The translations under genes and the position numbers were made by a program. The notes beneath the pieces were generated by a model. The model had not been told where the DNA came from, ran no database searches, and saw only the letters and a program-made list of their open reading frames with translations. From positions 62,001 through 126,000 of the forward strand of contig NZ_QOIO01000001.1 of the NCBI RefSeq assembly GCF_003332305.1: a stretch of DNA of 64,000 bases, in the 5' to 3' direction. Source of the stretch: Microvirga aerophila. GTDB taxonomy: Bacteria > Pseudomonadota > Alphaproteobacteria > Rhizobiales > Beijerinckiaceae. Each line of letters begins with the position of its first letter. The stretch's first letter is position 1. This document shows, one piece after another, positions 1 to 8,719 of this stretch.

Positions 1-1095
1 GATGACCTCGTCGTTCCAGCACTCGGTCCCCGCGATGTTCTCACCGAGCGTCCTGCCGTTCACGGTCATGGCATCCTCGTCGAGATGACGCTCCAGTTTC
101 TTGAGCAGCGCCAGTAGCCCGCCTGCGAAGTAGAAATCCTCCATCAGATATTCGCCTGATGGAAACAGATTGGCGCAGACCGGCACTCTGCCCGCCATAT
201 CGGACATGTCGTCGAGGGTGAGGTCGACCCCAGCCCGGCGCGCCATGGCGATCAGGTGAACGGCGGCGTTGGTCGATCCGCCGAGCGCCATATAGGCTAC
301 GAGCCCGTTGCGAAAGCTGCGCGCGTCGAGGAACTGTGAGGGCTTCCAGTCCTCCCAGATCATCGCGATGATGCGCTCCCCGCAGGCCGAGGCCATGCGC
401 GGATGGCCACTGTCGGCGGCTGGAATGGAGGATGCCCCGGGAAGCGTCAGTCCCATGGCGTCCACAATCGACGTCATGGTGGAGGCCGTGCCCATGGTGT
501 TGCAGGTGCCGATGGAGCGGGTCATCCGGCTCTCAAGATCGACCCAATCGTCCTGCGTGATGTTGCCGGCGCGAAGTTCGTCCCAGTACTTCTTCGTGTG
601 GGTGCCAGCGCCGGTCTTATGCCCGCGCCAATGTCCGTTCGACATGGGCCCAGCCGGGCAGTAGATGACGGGAATGTCCATGCTGATCGCTCCCATGAGG
701 AGGCCGGGCGTGGACTTGTCGCAGCCGCCCAGGAGGATGGCGCCATCAATGGGATGGGAACGCAGGAGTTCCTCCACCTCCATGGCGAGGAAGTTGCGGT
801 AGAGCATGGTGGTGGGCTTCACCATCACCTCGCCGACCGACAAAGCCGGCAGCTCCACCGGATATCCGCCCGCCTGCCAGACGCCGCGCTTCACGGCCTC
901 AGCACGGTCGCGCAGGTGCGAGTGGCAAGGGCTGAGCTCGCTCCAGGTGTTGACGACGGCTACGACCGGCTTTCCAAGGAACTCCTCTCGACGCAAGCCC
1001 ATCTGCTGGGTGCGCTGGCGATGCGCGAATCCGCGCATGTCGTCGGATGCGAACCAGCGCTGGCTCCGCAGCTCCCCGATCATTCGGCGTGTCAT
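1..1095 (-). CDS. IlvD/Edd-family sugar-acid dehydratase (partial, C-terminus beyond window)
   Basis: Minus-strand frame open from ATG at 1095 to the left edge (365 codons seen; the family is about 570-600). Members dehydrate aldonic acids such as L-arabinonate or D-xylonate to 2-keto-3-deoxy acids using an Fe-S cluster. I see SPCHSHL (Cys57), GGCDKSTPG (Cys125) and GTCNTMGTAS (Cys198), the three cluster cysteines with the spacing known for L-arabinonate dehydratases; the lysine-bearing KTGAGT segment follows Cys125. It ends the sugar operon: a permease-like scar ends 12 bases upstream and GH31 lies before that, so it probably acts on an acid derived from the imported sugar. No strong ribosome site precedes the ATG. 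Dihydroxy-acid dehydratase (ilvD) is an alternative, but the neighbours favour sugar-acid catabolism. Confidence 0.88.
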   Translation of the reverse strand, partial: MTRRMIGELRSQRWFASDDMRGFAHRQRTQQMGLRREEFLGKPVVAVVNTWSELSPCHSHLRDRAEAVKRGVWQAGGYPVELPALSVGEVMVKPTTMLYRNFLAMEVEELLRSHPIDGAILLGGCDKSTPGLLMGAISMDIPVIYCPAGPMSNGHWRGHKTGAGTHTKKYWDELRAGNITQDDWVDLESRMTRSIGTCNTMGTASTMTSIVDAMGLTLPGASSIPAADSGHPRMASACGERIIAMIWEDWKPSQFLDARSFRNGLVAYMALGGSTNAAVHLIAMARRAGVDLTLDDMSDMAGRVPVCANLFPSGEYLMEDFYFAGGLLALLKKLERHLDEDAMTVNGRTLGENIAGTECWNDEVI

Positions 1096-1107
1096 TACAA
1101 TAATCCC

Positions 1108-1391
1108 TTATCCCATGATGCCGCCGGAGGTCAGGCCGGACACGACGCGCTCCTGGAAGACCACGATCAGTACCGCGACGGGGATGCTCTCGATTACTGA
1201 CCACCTCAATGGCGAGCGCCAGTCGGCGTGGTCTCGATAACGTCGCGGTGGCACTCAACATCGTTGAGCGACCACGCCTCACCCGGCGGGACATGATGGA
1301 GCGCGGATACAATATCCGTAGCTCCTGCCTGACGAACCGCATCAAGTGTTACCGGATCATTGGGGCCGAACCATCGCCAAGCTTGTCTCAT
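1108..1391 (-). pseudogene. uxuA 5' end fused to a sugar-permease 3' end (deletion scar)
   Basis: From ATG 1391, with GGA at a proper distance, the frame reads [14 protein letters not shown] then [16 protein letters not shown], the typical N-terminus of mannonate dehydratase UxuA. It stops at 1206. One frame over, [11 protein letters not shown] continues UxuA and then changes without a break into AVLIVVFQERVVSGLTSGG, the last membrane segment and tail of a MalG-type permease, ending at TAA 1108. So about 60-70 codons of uxuA with a frameshift are joined to about 25 codons of permease. The catalytic part of UxuA is gone. The remnant suggests that the operon once carried mannonate catabolism and another permease, lost in one deletion. 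Confidence 0.8.
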
Positions 1392-1435
1392 GGATCACGT
1401 CCTTCCTGCAGTTCGAGAGCCGATGTGATACTGTC

Positions 1436-3814
1436 TCAGCCTTGGAACGCCGGAGCGCCCTGCGCGACCTTAATGGATCCCTCCGGCGCTTCGATCCGGA
1501 TCGGCACGTCGACGGCGACCGCACGAACCGAGACCGTGTCGAAAGCTGGCCGGTAGGAACCGACGGAGTTGAGAGATAGAACTAGGTTCTTATCGCTTCG
1601 CCGCAGCTGGAAGCGGAGCTCCAGCCGGCCGTCGCCCTGCCAGTCCGATGTATCTCCGTCATCCTCAAAGAGATATGCATCGGCAACGTCTTGCGGAGCA
1701 CCGAAGATAATCAACTCGCGCTGCGTGTCGGCGCTCGGATTGATCCCATCGGTTTGCCGGGTCACCGGAATGATGGCACCGCATCGGACGAAAACAGGCA
1801 GGCGGCCGAGAGGTGCTGGGACCGTGATCGTCTGTCGCCCATCAAAGTGGCGTCCGTCGTGGAAGTCGAACCATCCGCCCGGATGCTCTGGCAGGTAAAC
1901 CTTTCGGTCCGTTGCCCCCTCCTCAAGAACGGGCGCCACCAGAATGTCTGGCCCCAGCATAAAGCTGTCCTGGATATCAAGGGCTGCACGATCATCGGGG
2001 AAACTATAAAACAACGGACGCACGACTGGCTCGTTCTCACGTGAGGCCCACCACATCTGTGTGTAGAGGTAGGGCATCAGCCGGTAACGCAGCGTGATGG
2101 CACCACGAACCTGAGGAATGACGCTCTCGTGCATCCACGGCAGGTTGACGATGCCAGTGTCCTTCCAGGAGTTCATGACGAAGCGTGGCCAGAGAGAGCA
2201 GAATTCCACGAAACGGCAGAACAGCTCCGCATTCGGACTTGGTCCATGGAATCCGCCGACGTCGTGCCCAATGTTGAACATGCCAGACAGGCTCATGTTG
2301 AGCCCTTGGGTCAGGTTGAATCGAAGAGTTTTCCAGGCTGTCTCGTTGTCGCCTGACCACGTCTGGGCATAGCGCCACAGGCCTGCCGCCCCACCACGCG
2401 TGACCGCATAGGGCCGTTTCCCGGGTGCGTAAGCGGCCTGCGCCTCGAAGGATAGCTTCGTCATGAGAAGCGGCTGCGCCGCCCGCGCCAAGGTCTGTGG
2501 GAAGGGACGCCCATCGCCATTGCACATGGCGTCCTCGTCCCAGATCTCGTACTCGTTGTTGTCGTTCCAGACTGAGACGACACCATAGTCGAGCAGTGCG
2601 GTCTGAATTCCATCCCGCCACCAGGCGCGCCCATCAGGGTTCGTGAAGTCGACGTGGAAGCCAAGACCATCCCAGAACTGCGCTACGGCCGGCTGACTCG
2701 TCGCGCCATCCATAACGAGAATGCCCTGCTCCCGTGCCTCGTTCAGGCGGGGATGGTCATCCAGAAGGCAGGGCTTGAGGTTGGTGACTGGCTGCTTGCC
2801 GGCTTCCTTCAGCCGGCGCATGGTGCCTGCCGGGTCGGGAAACTTGTCGCGGTTCCAGTTGAATGCGTAGCGGCGGTGCCCAATGGATGTGTAGCCGGAG
2901 CCGAAATGAAAGCTGTCGCAGGGGATCTGGTGGTAGCGGCACTTCTCAATAAAGTCCGTGATCCTCGCATCGGCATCCGGCGCGTCCGTGATTGTCATCG
3001 TCGTGGTGGCGAAGCCGAGCGTCCATTTCGGCGCAAAGGCTTGACCGCCAGTCAGCCAGGAAAAGCGCCGCACTACATCTGGCACGCCGGGTCCCGCGAC
3101 GACGTAGAAATCAAGGTCACCATCCTGCGCGCTGTAGGATCGGAAGAGCCCATGATAATTGTCAATCGTGCAGCCTAGATCCATTTCGCCAACGGCAAGA
3201 TTGTCATAGTAGACGCCATGCGCGCCCGCCAGGCCGTCTACAACGAGGAATGGAATCATTTTGTAGAGCGGATCACTCAGCTCCGCATCGAAGCCGCATG
3301 GATCCACCGCGTCGATCTTGAAGCGGCGGCCCGTGTGATCGAGGGGGCCTGCCTTGTCGCCGACGCCGTAATGGCGATCGTGCTGGTCGCGCGCCATAAC
3401 ATGTTGAATCGCGCCGGTCTTGCGCGACAGGAAATAGGCTTGGGTCGGCCGATCCCGCAGGAAGGGACGATCGTCGCCAAGTCGGTACCACGCGATGCCA
3501 AAGGGGGACAAAGTGACCACGGCCTTCAGCCCAGCGCCTTCGAGCTGGACGCTACCATCCTGCTCCGTGACGGAGGCGTCAGGGCAGGTGAATCCTTCTG
3601 TGGAGTCACGCAGGCGCCCCTCAAAAGAAGGCTCCACACCGCCGGGCGCGACGCTCCAGCTGCGGTCGAGGCGATAGCCGCCGTCGCGCTTCATGAAAAC
3701 TCGGCCGATATCCTGCTCCAGGATGCCCACGCGCAGTTCCGTATTCCAGCCGAGGTCGAACACGGCCCAAATTCCGTCGCGGCCGCAATAGCGGCCCTCC
3801 GTCAACGCTTTCAT
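1436..3814 (-). CDS. GH31 family alpha-glycosidase
   Basis: A 792-residue glycoside hydrolase of family 31, which removes alpha-glucose or alpha-xylose (in some subgroups sulfoquinovose) from the non-reducing end with retention. N-terminal beta domain about 1-245, (beta/alpha)8 barrel about 255-620, C-terminal beta domains after that. The nucleophile motif is WNDNNEYE with Asp418 in the place of the usual WxDMNE, and the acid/base motif is WSGDN with Asp489. No signal peptide is seen, so it should act in the cytoplasm on imported oligosaccharide. ATG at 3814 is preceded by GGAG. It lies 22 bases after the ATPase gene in the same operon. The exact substrate cannot be read from the sequence. 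Confidence 0.9.
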   Translation of the reverse strand: MKALTEGRYCGRDGIWAVFDLGWNTELRVGILEQDIGRVFMKRDGGYRLDRSWSVAPGGVEPSFEGRLRDSTEGFTCPDASVTEQDGSVQLEGAGLKAVVTLSPFGIAWYRLGDDRPFLRDRPTQAYFLSRKTGAIQHVMARDQHDRHYGVGDKAGPLDHTGRRFKIDAVDPCGFDAELSDPLYKMIPFLVVDGLAGAHGVYYDNLAVGEMDLGCTIDNYHGLFRSYSAQDGDLDFYVVAGPGVPDVVRRFSWLTGGQAFAPKWTLGFATTTMTITDAPDADARITDFIEKCRYHQIPCDSFHFGSGYTSIGHRRYAFNWNRDKFPDPAGTMRRLKEAGKQPVTNLKPCLLDDHPRLNEAREQGILVMDGATSQPAVAQFWDGLGFHVDFTNPDGRAWWRDGIQTALLDYGVVSVWNDNNEYEIWDEDAMCNGDGRPFPQTLARAAQPLLMTKLSFEAQAAYAPGKRPYAVTRGGAAGLWRYAQTWSGDNETAWKTLRFNLTQGLNMSLSGMFNIGHDVGGFHGPSPNAELFCRFVEFCSLWPRFVMNSWKDTGIVNLPWMHESVIPQVRGAITLRYRLMPYLYTQMWWASRENEPVVRPLFYSFPDDRAALDIQDSFMLGPDILVAPVLEEGATDRKVYLPEHPGGWFDFHDGRHFDGRQTITVPAPLGRLPVFVRCGAIIPVTRQTDGINPSADTQRELIIFGAPQDVADAYLFEDDGDTSDWQGDGRLELRFQLRRSDKNLVLSLNSVGSYRPAFDTVSVRAVAVDVPIRIEAPEGSIKVAQGAPAFQG

Positions 3815-3836
3815 TCAAATTGTCTCCTCAGCAGTA

Positions 3837-4913
3837 TCAGCGAATGCGGATTGCGTTTCCGTCCGCGTCGAAAAGGTGAAGCGCCTCGCGCTTGAGGCGC
3901 AGTCCAACCCTATGGTTCCGGTCGTATCGGGCCTGTCCATCCTGGCGCACGGTCAGCTCCGGCAGGCCGGGAGCCGATCCGTACAGGTAAGTTTCGCCTC
4001 CGAGCTGCTCCACCAGGTTGACCGTTATGGTAAGATCCGCCTGGTTCTCGTCTACGACATCAATGTGCTCGGGGCGCGCACCCAGCGTGATGTTGCCTCC
4101 CGAGGCGGCCTGACCGGTCGAGGGTACAGAAATCGGTCGCGTGTCGTTCCCAATAACGACCTGTCCGGAACCCGCTAGCCGCGCTGGAAGCAGGTTCATG
4201 CGGGGCGATCCAATAAAGCCCGCCACGAAGAGATTGGCCGGATGGTTGTAGACTTCGAGTGGTGTTCCAACCTGCTCAATGCGTCCAGCCCGCAGCACCA
4301 CGATACGGTCTGCCAGGGTCATGGCCTCGACCTGATCGTGCGTGACGTAGATCATGGTGCCGCCGATCTCCCCGTGCAGGGCGGCAAGCTCCTTGCGCGT
4401 GGCGACGCGCAGTTCTGCATCGAGGTTGGACAGAGGCTCGTCAAACAGGAAGATTTTGGGATCGCGCACGATCGCACGGCCGATCGCGACGCGCTGGCGC
4501 TGCCCGCCCGAGAGAGCTTTCGGTTTGCGATCGAGGTAGTCGGTCAGCTGCAGCATCTGGGCCGCCCGGCGGACGCGCTGATCGATCTCTGTCCGGTTCA
4601 GACTCATGTTCTCCAAAGCGAAGGCCATGTTCTTGTACACGCTCATGTGCGGGTAGAGCGCATAGGACTGGAACACCATCGCAAGGCCTCGATCAGAGGC
4701 GGCAACGTTCGTTACGCTCTGTCCGTCGATCCGAATTTCGCCGCCGCTGACCTGCTCGAGACCAGCAATGATGCGCAAAAGCGTGGACTTCCCGCAGCCT
4801 GAGGGACCGACAAACACCACGAACTCGCCATCAGCGATCGCAAGATCGACCCCATGAATGATTGTGGCGGCGCCGTAGGATTTCTTGATGTCGATGAGCT
4901 TCAGCTCTGCCAT
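3837..4913 (-). CDS. Sugar ABC transporter ATP-binding protein (UgpC/MsmK type)
   Basis: A 358-residue ATPase energising the carbohydrate importer encoded just upstream. Walker A GPSGCGKST at 36-44, Q-loop in FQSYALYPHM, signature LSGGQRQR at 134-141, Walker B IFLFDEP at 154-160, switch His in THDQVEAMTLADR. The C-terminal OB-fold regulatory region after about 235 is typical of MalK/UgpC subunits; such ATPases are often shared between several importers. Spacing of 16 bases from the MalG-type permease supports one transcript. Confidence 0.93.
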   Translation of the reverse strand: MAELKLIDIKKSYGAATIIHGVDLAIADGEFVVFVGPSGCGKSTLLRIIAGLEQVSGGEIRIDGQSVTNVAASDRGLAMVFQSYALYPHMSVYKNMAFALENMSLNRTEIDQRVRRAAQMLQLTDYLDRKPKALSGGQRQRVAIGRAIVRDPKIFLFDEPLSNLDAELRVATRKELAALHGEIGGTMIYVTHDQVEAMTLADRIVVLRAGRIEQVGTPLEVYNHPANLFVAGFIGSPRMNLLPARLAGSGQVVIGNDTRPISVPSTGQAASGGNITLGARPEHIDVVDENQADLTITVNLVEQLGGETYLYGSAPGLPELTVRQDGQARYDRNHRVGLRLKREALHLFDADGNAIRIR

Positions 4914-4929
4914 GGTCCAACCAATCCAA

Positions 4930-5979
4930 TTATTTCATCCCGGTGTTGGCGATACCGGTGGTGATGAAGCGTTGCAGGAACACAAAGACGATCGCGACTG
5001 GAGTCAGGGTCATCACGGTCATCGCAAGGAGATACTGCCACTGCGTCTGCAGCTCGCCCTGGAAGGCGTTGAGGCCGATCTGCAGCGTGTAGGACTCCGT
5101 CTTTGTCAGGACGGCGAGTGGCCAGAGAAACTCGTTCCAGCGCCACATGATCGAGAAGATGGTCAGAACCGCGAGCGCCGGCAGGGTCAAAGGCATCACG
5201 ATGCGCCAATAGATCTGCCACTCCGATGCCTTGTCCATACGGGCCGCTTCAATGAGATCGCGCGGCAGGGTTAGCATGTACTGACGCAGGAGGAATACGC
5301 CCGTCGGTGTCGCTGCGCCCGGTAATATCACGGCCCAAAGAGAGTTGACCAAGCCGAGCTTCGTCACCACCAGGTAGACTGGCACCAGAATGATGGTGAT
5401 CGGAATCATGAGGGTGCCGATCACCATCAGCATGGCGGCGTTCTTACCCTTGAATTCATAGATCGAGAGGGCATACGCCGCCATGGAGTTGATCAGAAGC
5501 GTGATCAGGGTTGCGACTACCGTCACAAAAACCGAATTCGCAAGGAACTGTGGGAAGGCGAAGCGCTCCAGCGGTTCGGTGTAGTTTTCCGTCGCGAGCG
5601 CAAATTGACGCACAGGTACACGCTTGTCGATGGGCACCCTGAGCTGCCGGCCCGAGTTGGCCGGATCAATCATCTGGGCTTGAATGCCGACGCGGCGAAC
5701 CTGCGCGAGCTCCCGCGTGGTTCCGTCCTCCATAGTCACCGTGAAGAGCGGCAGCGGCTGCGGGTAACCAGGCACCGTTATCTCCTTCTGCGACATCGGC
5801 AGAAGGGAGGGCGGAAACTCCAGAAGGCTGGCTTGCGTCTTGAACGACGATAGAATCAGCCACAGCACCGGACCGAACATCAGGAGCACGCCGAGCAGCA
5901 GATACGCGTAGGCTGCGATGTCGGTCCAGTGCCAACCTTTGGGATTGCGACGGGCAGTGACGAGATGAGCAAAGTTCAT
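4930..5979 (-). CDS. Carbohydrate ABC permease, MalG type, with long periplasmic insert
   Basis: Inner-membrane permease of 349 residues. TM1 lies at about 24-46, then about 90 mostly polar residues (from FKTQASLLEF to about 135), then five more TM segments. The EAA loop that contacts the ATPase reads EAARMDKASEWQIYWRIVMP, and the C-terminus ends TGIANTGMK. Typical MalG-type proteins are about 280 residues; the excess is the insert after TM1, which should face the periplasm and might touch the binding protein. Its start nearly abuts the stop of the MalF-type gene. Confidence 0.92.
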   Translation of the reverse strand: MNFAHLVTARRNPKGWHWTDIAAYAYLLLGVLLMFGPVLWLILSSFKTQASLLEFPPSLLPMSQKEITVPGYPQPLPLFTVTMEDGTTRELAQVRRVGIQAQMIDPANSGRQLRVPIDKRVPVRQFALATENYTEPLERFAFPQFLANSVFVTVVATLITLLINSMAAYALSIYEFKGKNAAMLMVIGTLMIPITIILVPVYLVVTKLGLVNSLWAVILPGAATPTGVFLLRQYMLTLPRDLIEAARMDKASEWQIYWRIVMPLTLPALAVLTIFSIMWRWNEFLWPLAVLTKTESYTLQIGLNAFQGELQTQWQYLLAMTVMTLTPVAIVFVFLQRFITTGIANTGMK

Positions 5980-5986
5980 GACGGCC

Positions 5987-7024
5987 TCACGAGGACTTGC
6001 GTTGCGTGAAGGCGAGCTGTGCCAGTGTCAGGGCGAAGAGCACGATGCCGAGCACTACGGAGGCCGCCGCCGCAAGACCGAAATTTTGAACCTGGTTCGA
6101 GAATGCCGTCTCGTAGATGTACTGCACAACCATGAGGGTGGATGTGCCCGGACCGCCTCCAGTCAGCACGAACACCTCGTCGAACGTTTGTACGGCGCGG
6201 ATCAGGGACAGCACGATCACAACGATCAGGTTGGGCCAGAGTAGCGGCAGGGTGAGGCGCCAGAACACACGCCAGCGAGGTGTCGCATCCATTTCAGCGG
6301 CCTCGTAGATATCGGACGGAATGGCCTGAAGTCCCGCCAGGAGGATGAGGGTGTAGAATCCCATATGGGCCCAGACCGATACGAAGATGGCCCAGAACAT
6401 GGCCCAGCCAGGCTCGGTCAAAAAGAGGATCCTGTCCCCGCCGAAGCCAGTGATGGCGGCGTTCAAAAGGCCATCGCGCTGCAAAATCCATTTCCAGATC
6501 AGCGCCACCACAACCGGCGACAGCAGGACGGGAAAGAAATAAACTGCGCGGAAGAAGCCGCGGCCGCGGATCTTCATGTTGAGCACGACGGCGGTCAGGA
6601 GCGACAGCCCCACCATCGCAAGAACCTGAAACAGAGAGAAGAAGAGCGTGTTGTAGACGCCGCGCCAGAAATGGTCCTCACGGCAGGTGTTCGGATCCAC
6701 ATAGGACCCGCAGTCGAACAGATACGAATACTGGTCAGCCGCGACGTAAGGGCGCTCTGACGGAAACAGTGCAGGACCGCCAGTGACCGAATAGACAAAG
6801 TTGATGGCGATCGGCACGAACACGAAAAGGCCGAAGAACACAAGGTTCGGCAGCAGGAAGACATAAGGCATCCGCCTCTCGCCAATGAGGCGCTGCAGGC
6901 CCGTCATTGGCCAATCGACGATCCGAGAGACCAATTTCAGGACGGGGTTGGTTCCGCGTGATCGGGCCAGGCCACCTGCCGGAGCCGGCGATGTCACCGG
7001 AGATGTCTTTGACGTGAGGGTCAT
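5987..7024 (-). CDS. Carbohydrate ABC permease, MalF type
   Basis: Inner-membrane permease of 345 residues, partner of the MalG-type subunit. A polar N-terminus of about 50 residues precedes TM1 (YVFLLPNLVFFGLFVFVPI). Five further segments follow, with the EAA loop EAAEMDATPRWRVFWRLTLP. A Cys-containing periplasmic loop (FDCGSYVDPNTCRED) between TM1 and TM2 may form a disulfide. The next gene begins 8 bases after its stop. Confidence 0.92.
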   Translation of the reverse strand: MTLTSKTSPVTSPAPAGGLARSRGTNPVLKLVSRIVDWPMTGLQRLIGERRMPYVFLLPNLVFFGLFVFVPIAINFVYSVTGGPALFPSERPYVAADQYSYLFDCGSYVDPNTCREDHFWRGVYNTLFFSLFQVLAMVGLSLLTAVVLNMKIRGRGFFRAVYFFPVLLSPVVVALIWKWILQRDGLLNAAITGFGGDRILFLTEPGWAMFWAIFVSVWAHMGFYTLILLAGLQAIPSDIYEAAEMDATPRWRVFWRLTLPLLWPNLIVVIVLSLIRAVQTFDEVFVLTGGGPGTSTLMVVQYIYETAFSNQVQNFGLAAAASVVLGIVLFALTLAQLAFTQRKSS

Positions 7025-7048
7025 GGTGTCTTCAGCCAGAGAGAGAAT

Positions 7049-7072
7049 GCCCCGGGCGAGGTTACCCGGGGC
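7049..7072 (-). terminator. Intercistronic hairpin between binding-protein and permease genes
   Basis: Perfect 8-bp GC stem (GCCCCGGG / CCCGGGGC) with an 8-nt loop in the 60-base gap after the binding-protein gene; no U-run follows. In such operons a hairpin here usually stabilises or attenuates the message so that binding protein exceeds permease. The hairpin is seen; the role is inferred. Confidence 0.65.
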
Positions 7073-7084
7073 AGGTTTCGGGCT

Positions 7085-8365
7085 TTACTGCTTGGTGCGC
7101 TCAGCAATCTGCTGCTGCACATCCGACTCGATGCGCTGGTAGGCCTCGTCCAGCGAGGCCTCTCCGGCGATTGCTTGGCCAAGCCGGCTGATCACCGCGT
7201 TGAAGATCACACGGTTGTGGACGTAGCCCTGAAGCTTGTTGGCAACCGGAGAGAGCTGCGACACGCCTTCGTTGAAGACTTTCAGCGCTGCCTTGCCCTG
7301 TGGTGAGGCGCTCTTGTACTCAAGACCTTTTTTCGCGATACCCATATGGCCCGGCACAAAGAGTGAGCGATCATAAAATTCTGCCGCAACCTGCTCGCTA
7401 GCGAGATATTCCATGAGGCGAGCGACTTCTTTCGGATGCTGGGTGGTCTTGATGGCCACGAGTGCGGCGCCGCCCGGCATGCCGGAGCAGTTGGCGGGCC
7501 CGCACGGCGTCGGAACCGCCACCCAGTCGAATGCGTCGCCGATCGTCTTGTCAAACTGCCCAATCTGCCAGGAGCCCGACTCGTACATCACAACCTGGGC
7601 GTTCTTGAACTCGTCATTGGCACCGCGGTAGGCGGTGCCCGCGACCGAACCCCAGAGCTCCTTCGACATCACGCCATTCTTGTGCCAGTCGAAAACGATC
7701 TGCGCTCCTCGCTTGAATCCTTCGTCCACAATGGCGGGTTCGCCCTTCTCGTTAAACAGCTTCGCACCTTGCGTGATGGCAAGGCTGAAGAACCGGTGGC
7801 CAGACCGGTCGATGGCGATCGGGAACGGCGCCTGTACCTTTGCAGCAACATCCTTCGCAGCTTTGGCCCACTCCTCCCAGGTCGCCTTCGGACCGGGCAT
7901 GGGAACATTGGCCTGCTCGAACAGGGTCTTGTTCACGAAAGGACCCGTTAGGGTGAGCTGGGTCATGAACCCTGGGATCGAGGTCGTCTCGCCCGGGACC
8001 CGCATCCATTCGAGGAAGGGCCCGAAGTTAGTCTCGAAATAAGCCGGGTCCTTCAGATGAGGACGCAGATCCAGCATGTAGCGGGCCACGCCTCCAAGAT
8101 CGGCGACACGCGCGAGGTCCGGCCCCTGTCCTGCCGCGAGCTGCACGGGCAGATTCTCATTGATGGCTTTGAACGGAACCTGATCGAGAACGATCTTGAT
8201 GTCTTTGTTCTGCCCCTCAAAGCGGCGCAGGAGGTCGGACATGACCTCGCCTTCGTTGCCGTCCGAGTACCAAGTCATCCGCAGCGTCGTCTGAGCTTGA
8301 GCATTGCCAATTCCAAGGCTTACCGCGAATAGGGCGCAGCCAAGGAGCATCGTTGTACTCTTCAT
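7085..8365 (-). CDS. Extracellular sugar-binding protein, ABC family 1
   Basis: Periplasmic solute-binding protein of about 426 residues. I place the start at ATG 8365 because GGAGG lies 6 bases upstream and the protein then opens with a clean signal peptide (MKSTTMLLGCALFAVSLGIG, cleavage near AQA-QTT). The mature N-terminus LRMTWYSDGNEGEVMSDLLRRF is typical of family 1 sugar-binding proteins. The frame is open farther upstream, but without a ribosome site. First gene of the operon and therefore nearest the operator at 8618. Ligand unknown; with GH31 next door an alpha-linked oligosaccharide is likely. Confidence 0.93.
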   Translation of the reverse strand: MKSTTMLLGCALFAVSLGIGNAQAQTTLRMTWYSDGNEGEVMSDLLRRFEGQNKDIKIVLDQVPFKAINENLPVQLAAGQGPDLARVADLGGVARYMLDLRPHLKDPAYFETNFGPFLEWMRVPGETTSIPGFMTQLTLTGPFVNKTLFEQANVPMPGPKATWEEWAKAAKDVAAKVQAPFPIAIDRSGHRFFSLAITQGAKLFNEKGEPAIVDEGFKRGAQIVFDWHKNGVMSKELWGSVAGTAYRGANDEFKNAQVVMYESGSWQIGQFDKTIGDAFDWVAVPTPCGPANCSGMPGGAALVAIKTTQHPKEVARLMEYLASEQVAAEFYDRSLFVPGHMGIAKKGLEYKSASPQGKAALKVFNEGVSQLSPVANKLQGYVHNRVIFNAVISRLGQAIAGEASLDEAYQRIESDVQQQIAERTKQ

Positions 8366-8617
8366 TGTTTCCTCCGTTTTATATTCTCGTTGAACGCCGA
8401 GATTGGCCCGGATCTGTGGCGCCATAGGGGCATCAGATCTCATCAAAGATGTCTCTAGTTGTCAGCTGCATCCTCCAGACGGAGGAATTTGCTGAAACCT
8501 GCATCGGCGCCACTTTACTTAAGTCGTGCATCAGTCAGTGACTGCTTGCCGGCGGCGTGTTGGCCATGGCGCAAATCCACCGCTGCAGTCCTGAAGCCAA
8601 TCTTGCCAGCGGACTTT

Positions 8618-8631
8618 GGCAAACGTTTGCC
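8618..8631. promoter_or_regulatory. Candidate LacI-family operator
   Basis: GGCAAACGTTTGCC is a perfect 14-bp palindrome with the central CG typical of LacI/GalR operators. It lies in the 354-base space between the divergent binding-protein and lacI-type genes, 89 bases before the regulator start, where it could control both directions. The rest of this intergenic region shows no other clear element. Confidence 0.75.
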
Positions 8632-8719
8632 TAAACTGTCTATCGTCCTTTAGTCTAGGGGGCCTGCCTAGAGCATCAGAGGTCTCGACAGGGGGTGCAA
8701 ATGTCGTGAACAAGGTGGC

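Noticed and set aside
403-1200. A 265-codon plus-strand open frame
   Set aside because: Antisense to the IlvD/Edd dehydratase, whose cysteine motifs are on the minus strand; the plus-strand translation shows no family features.
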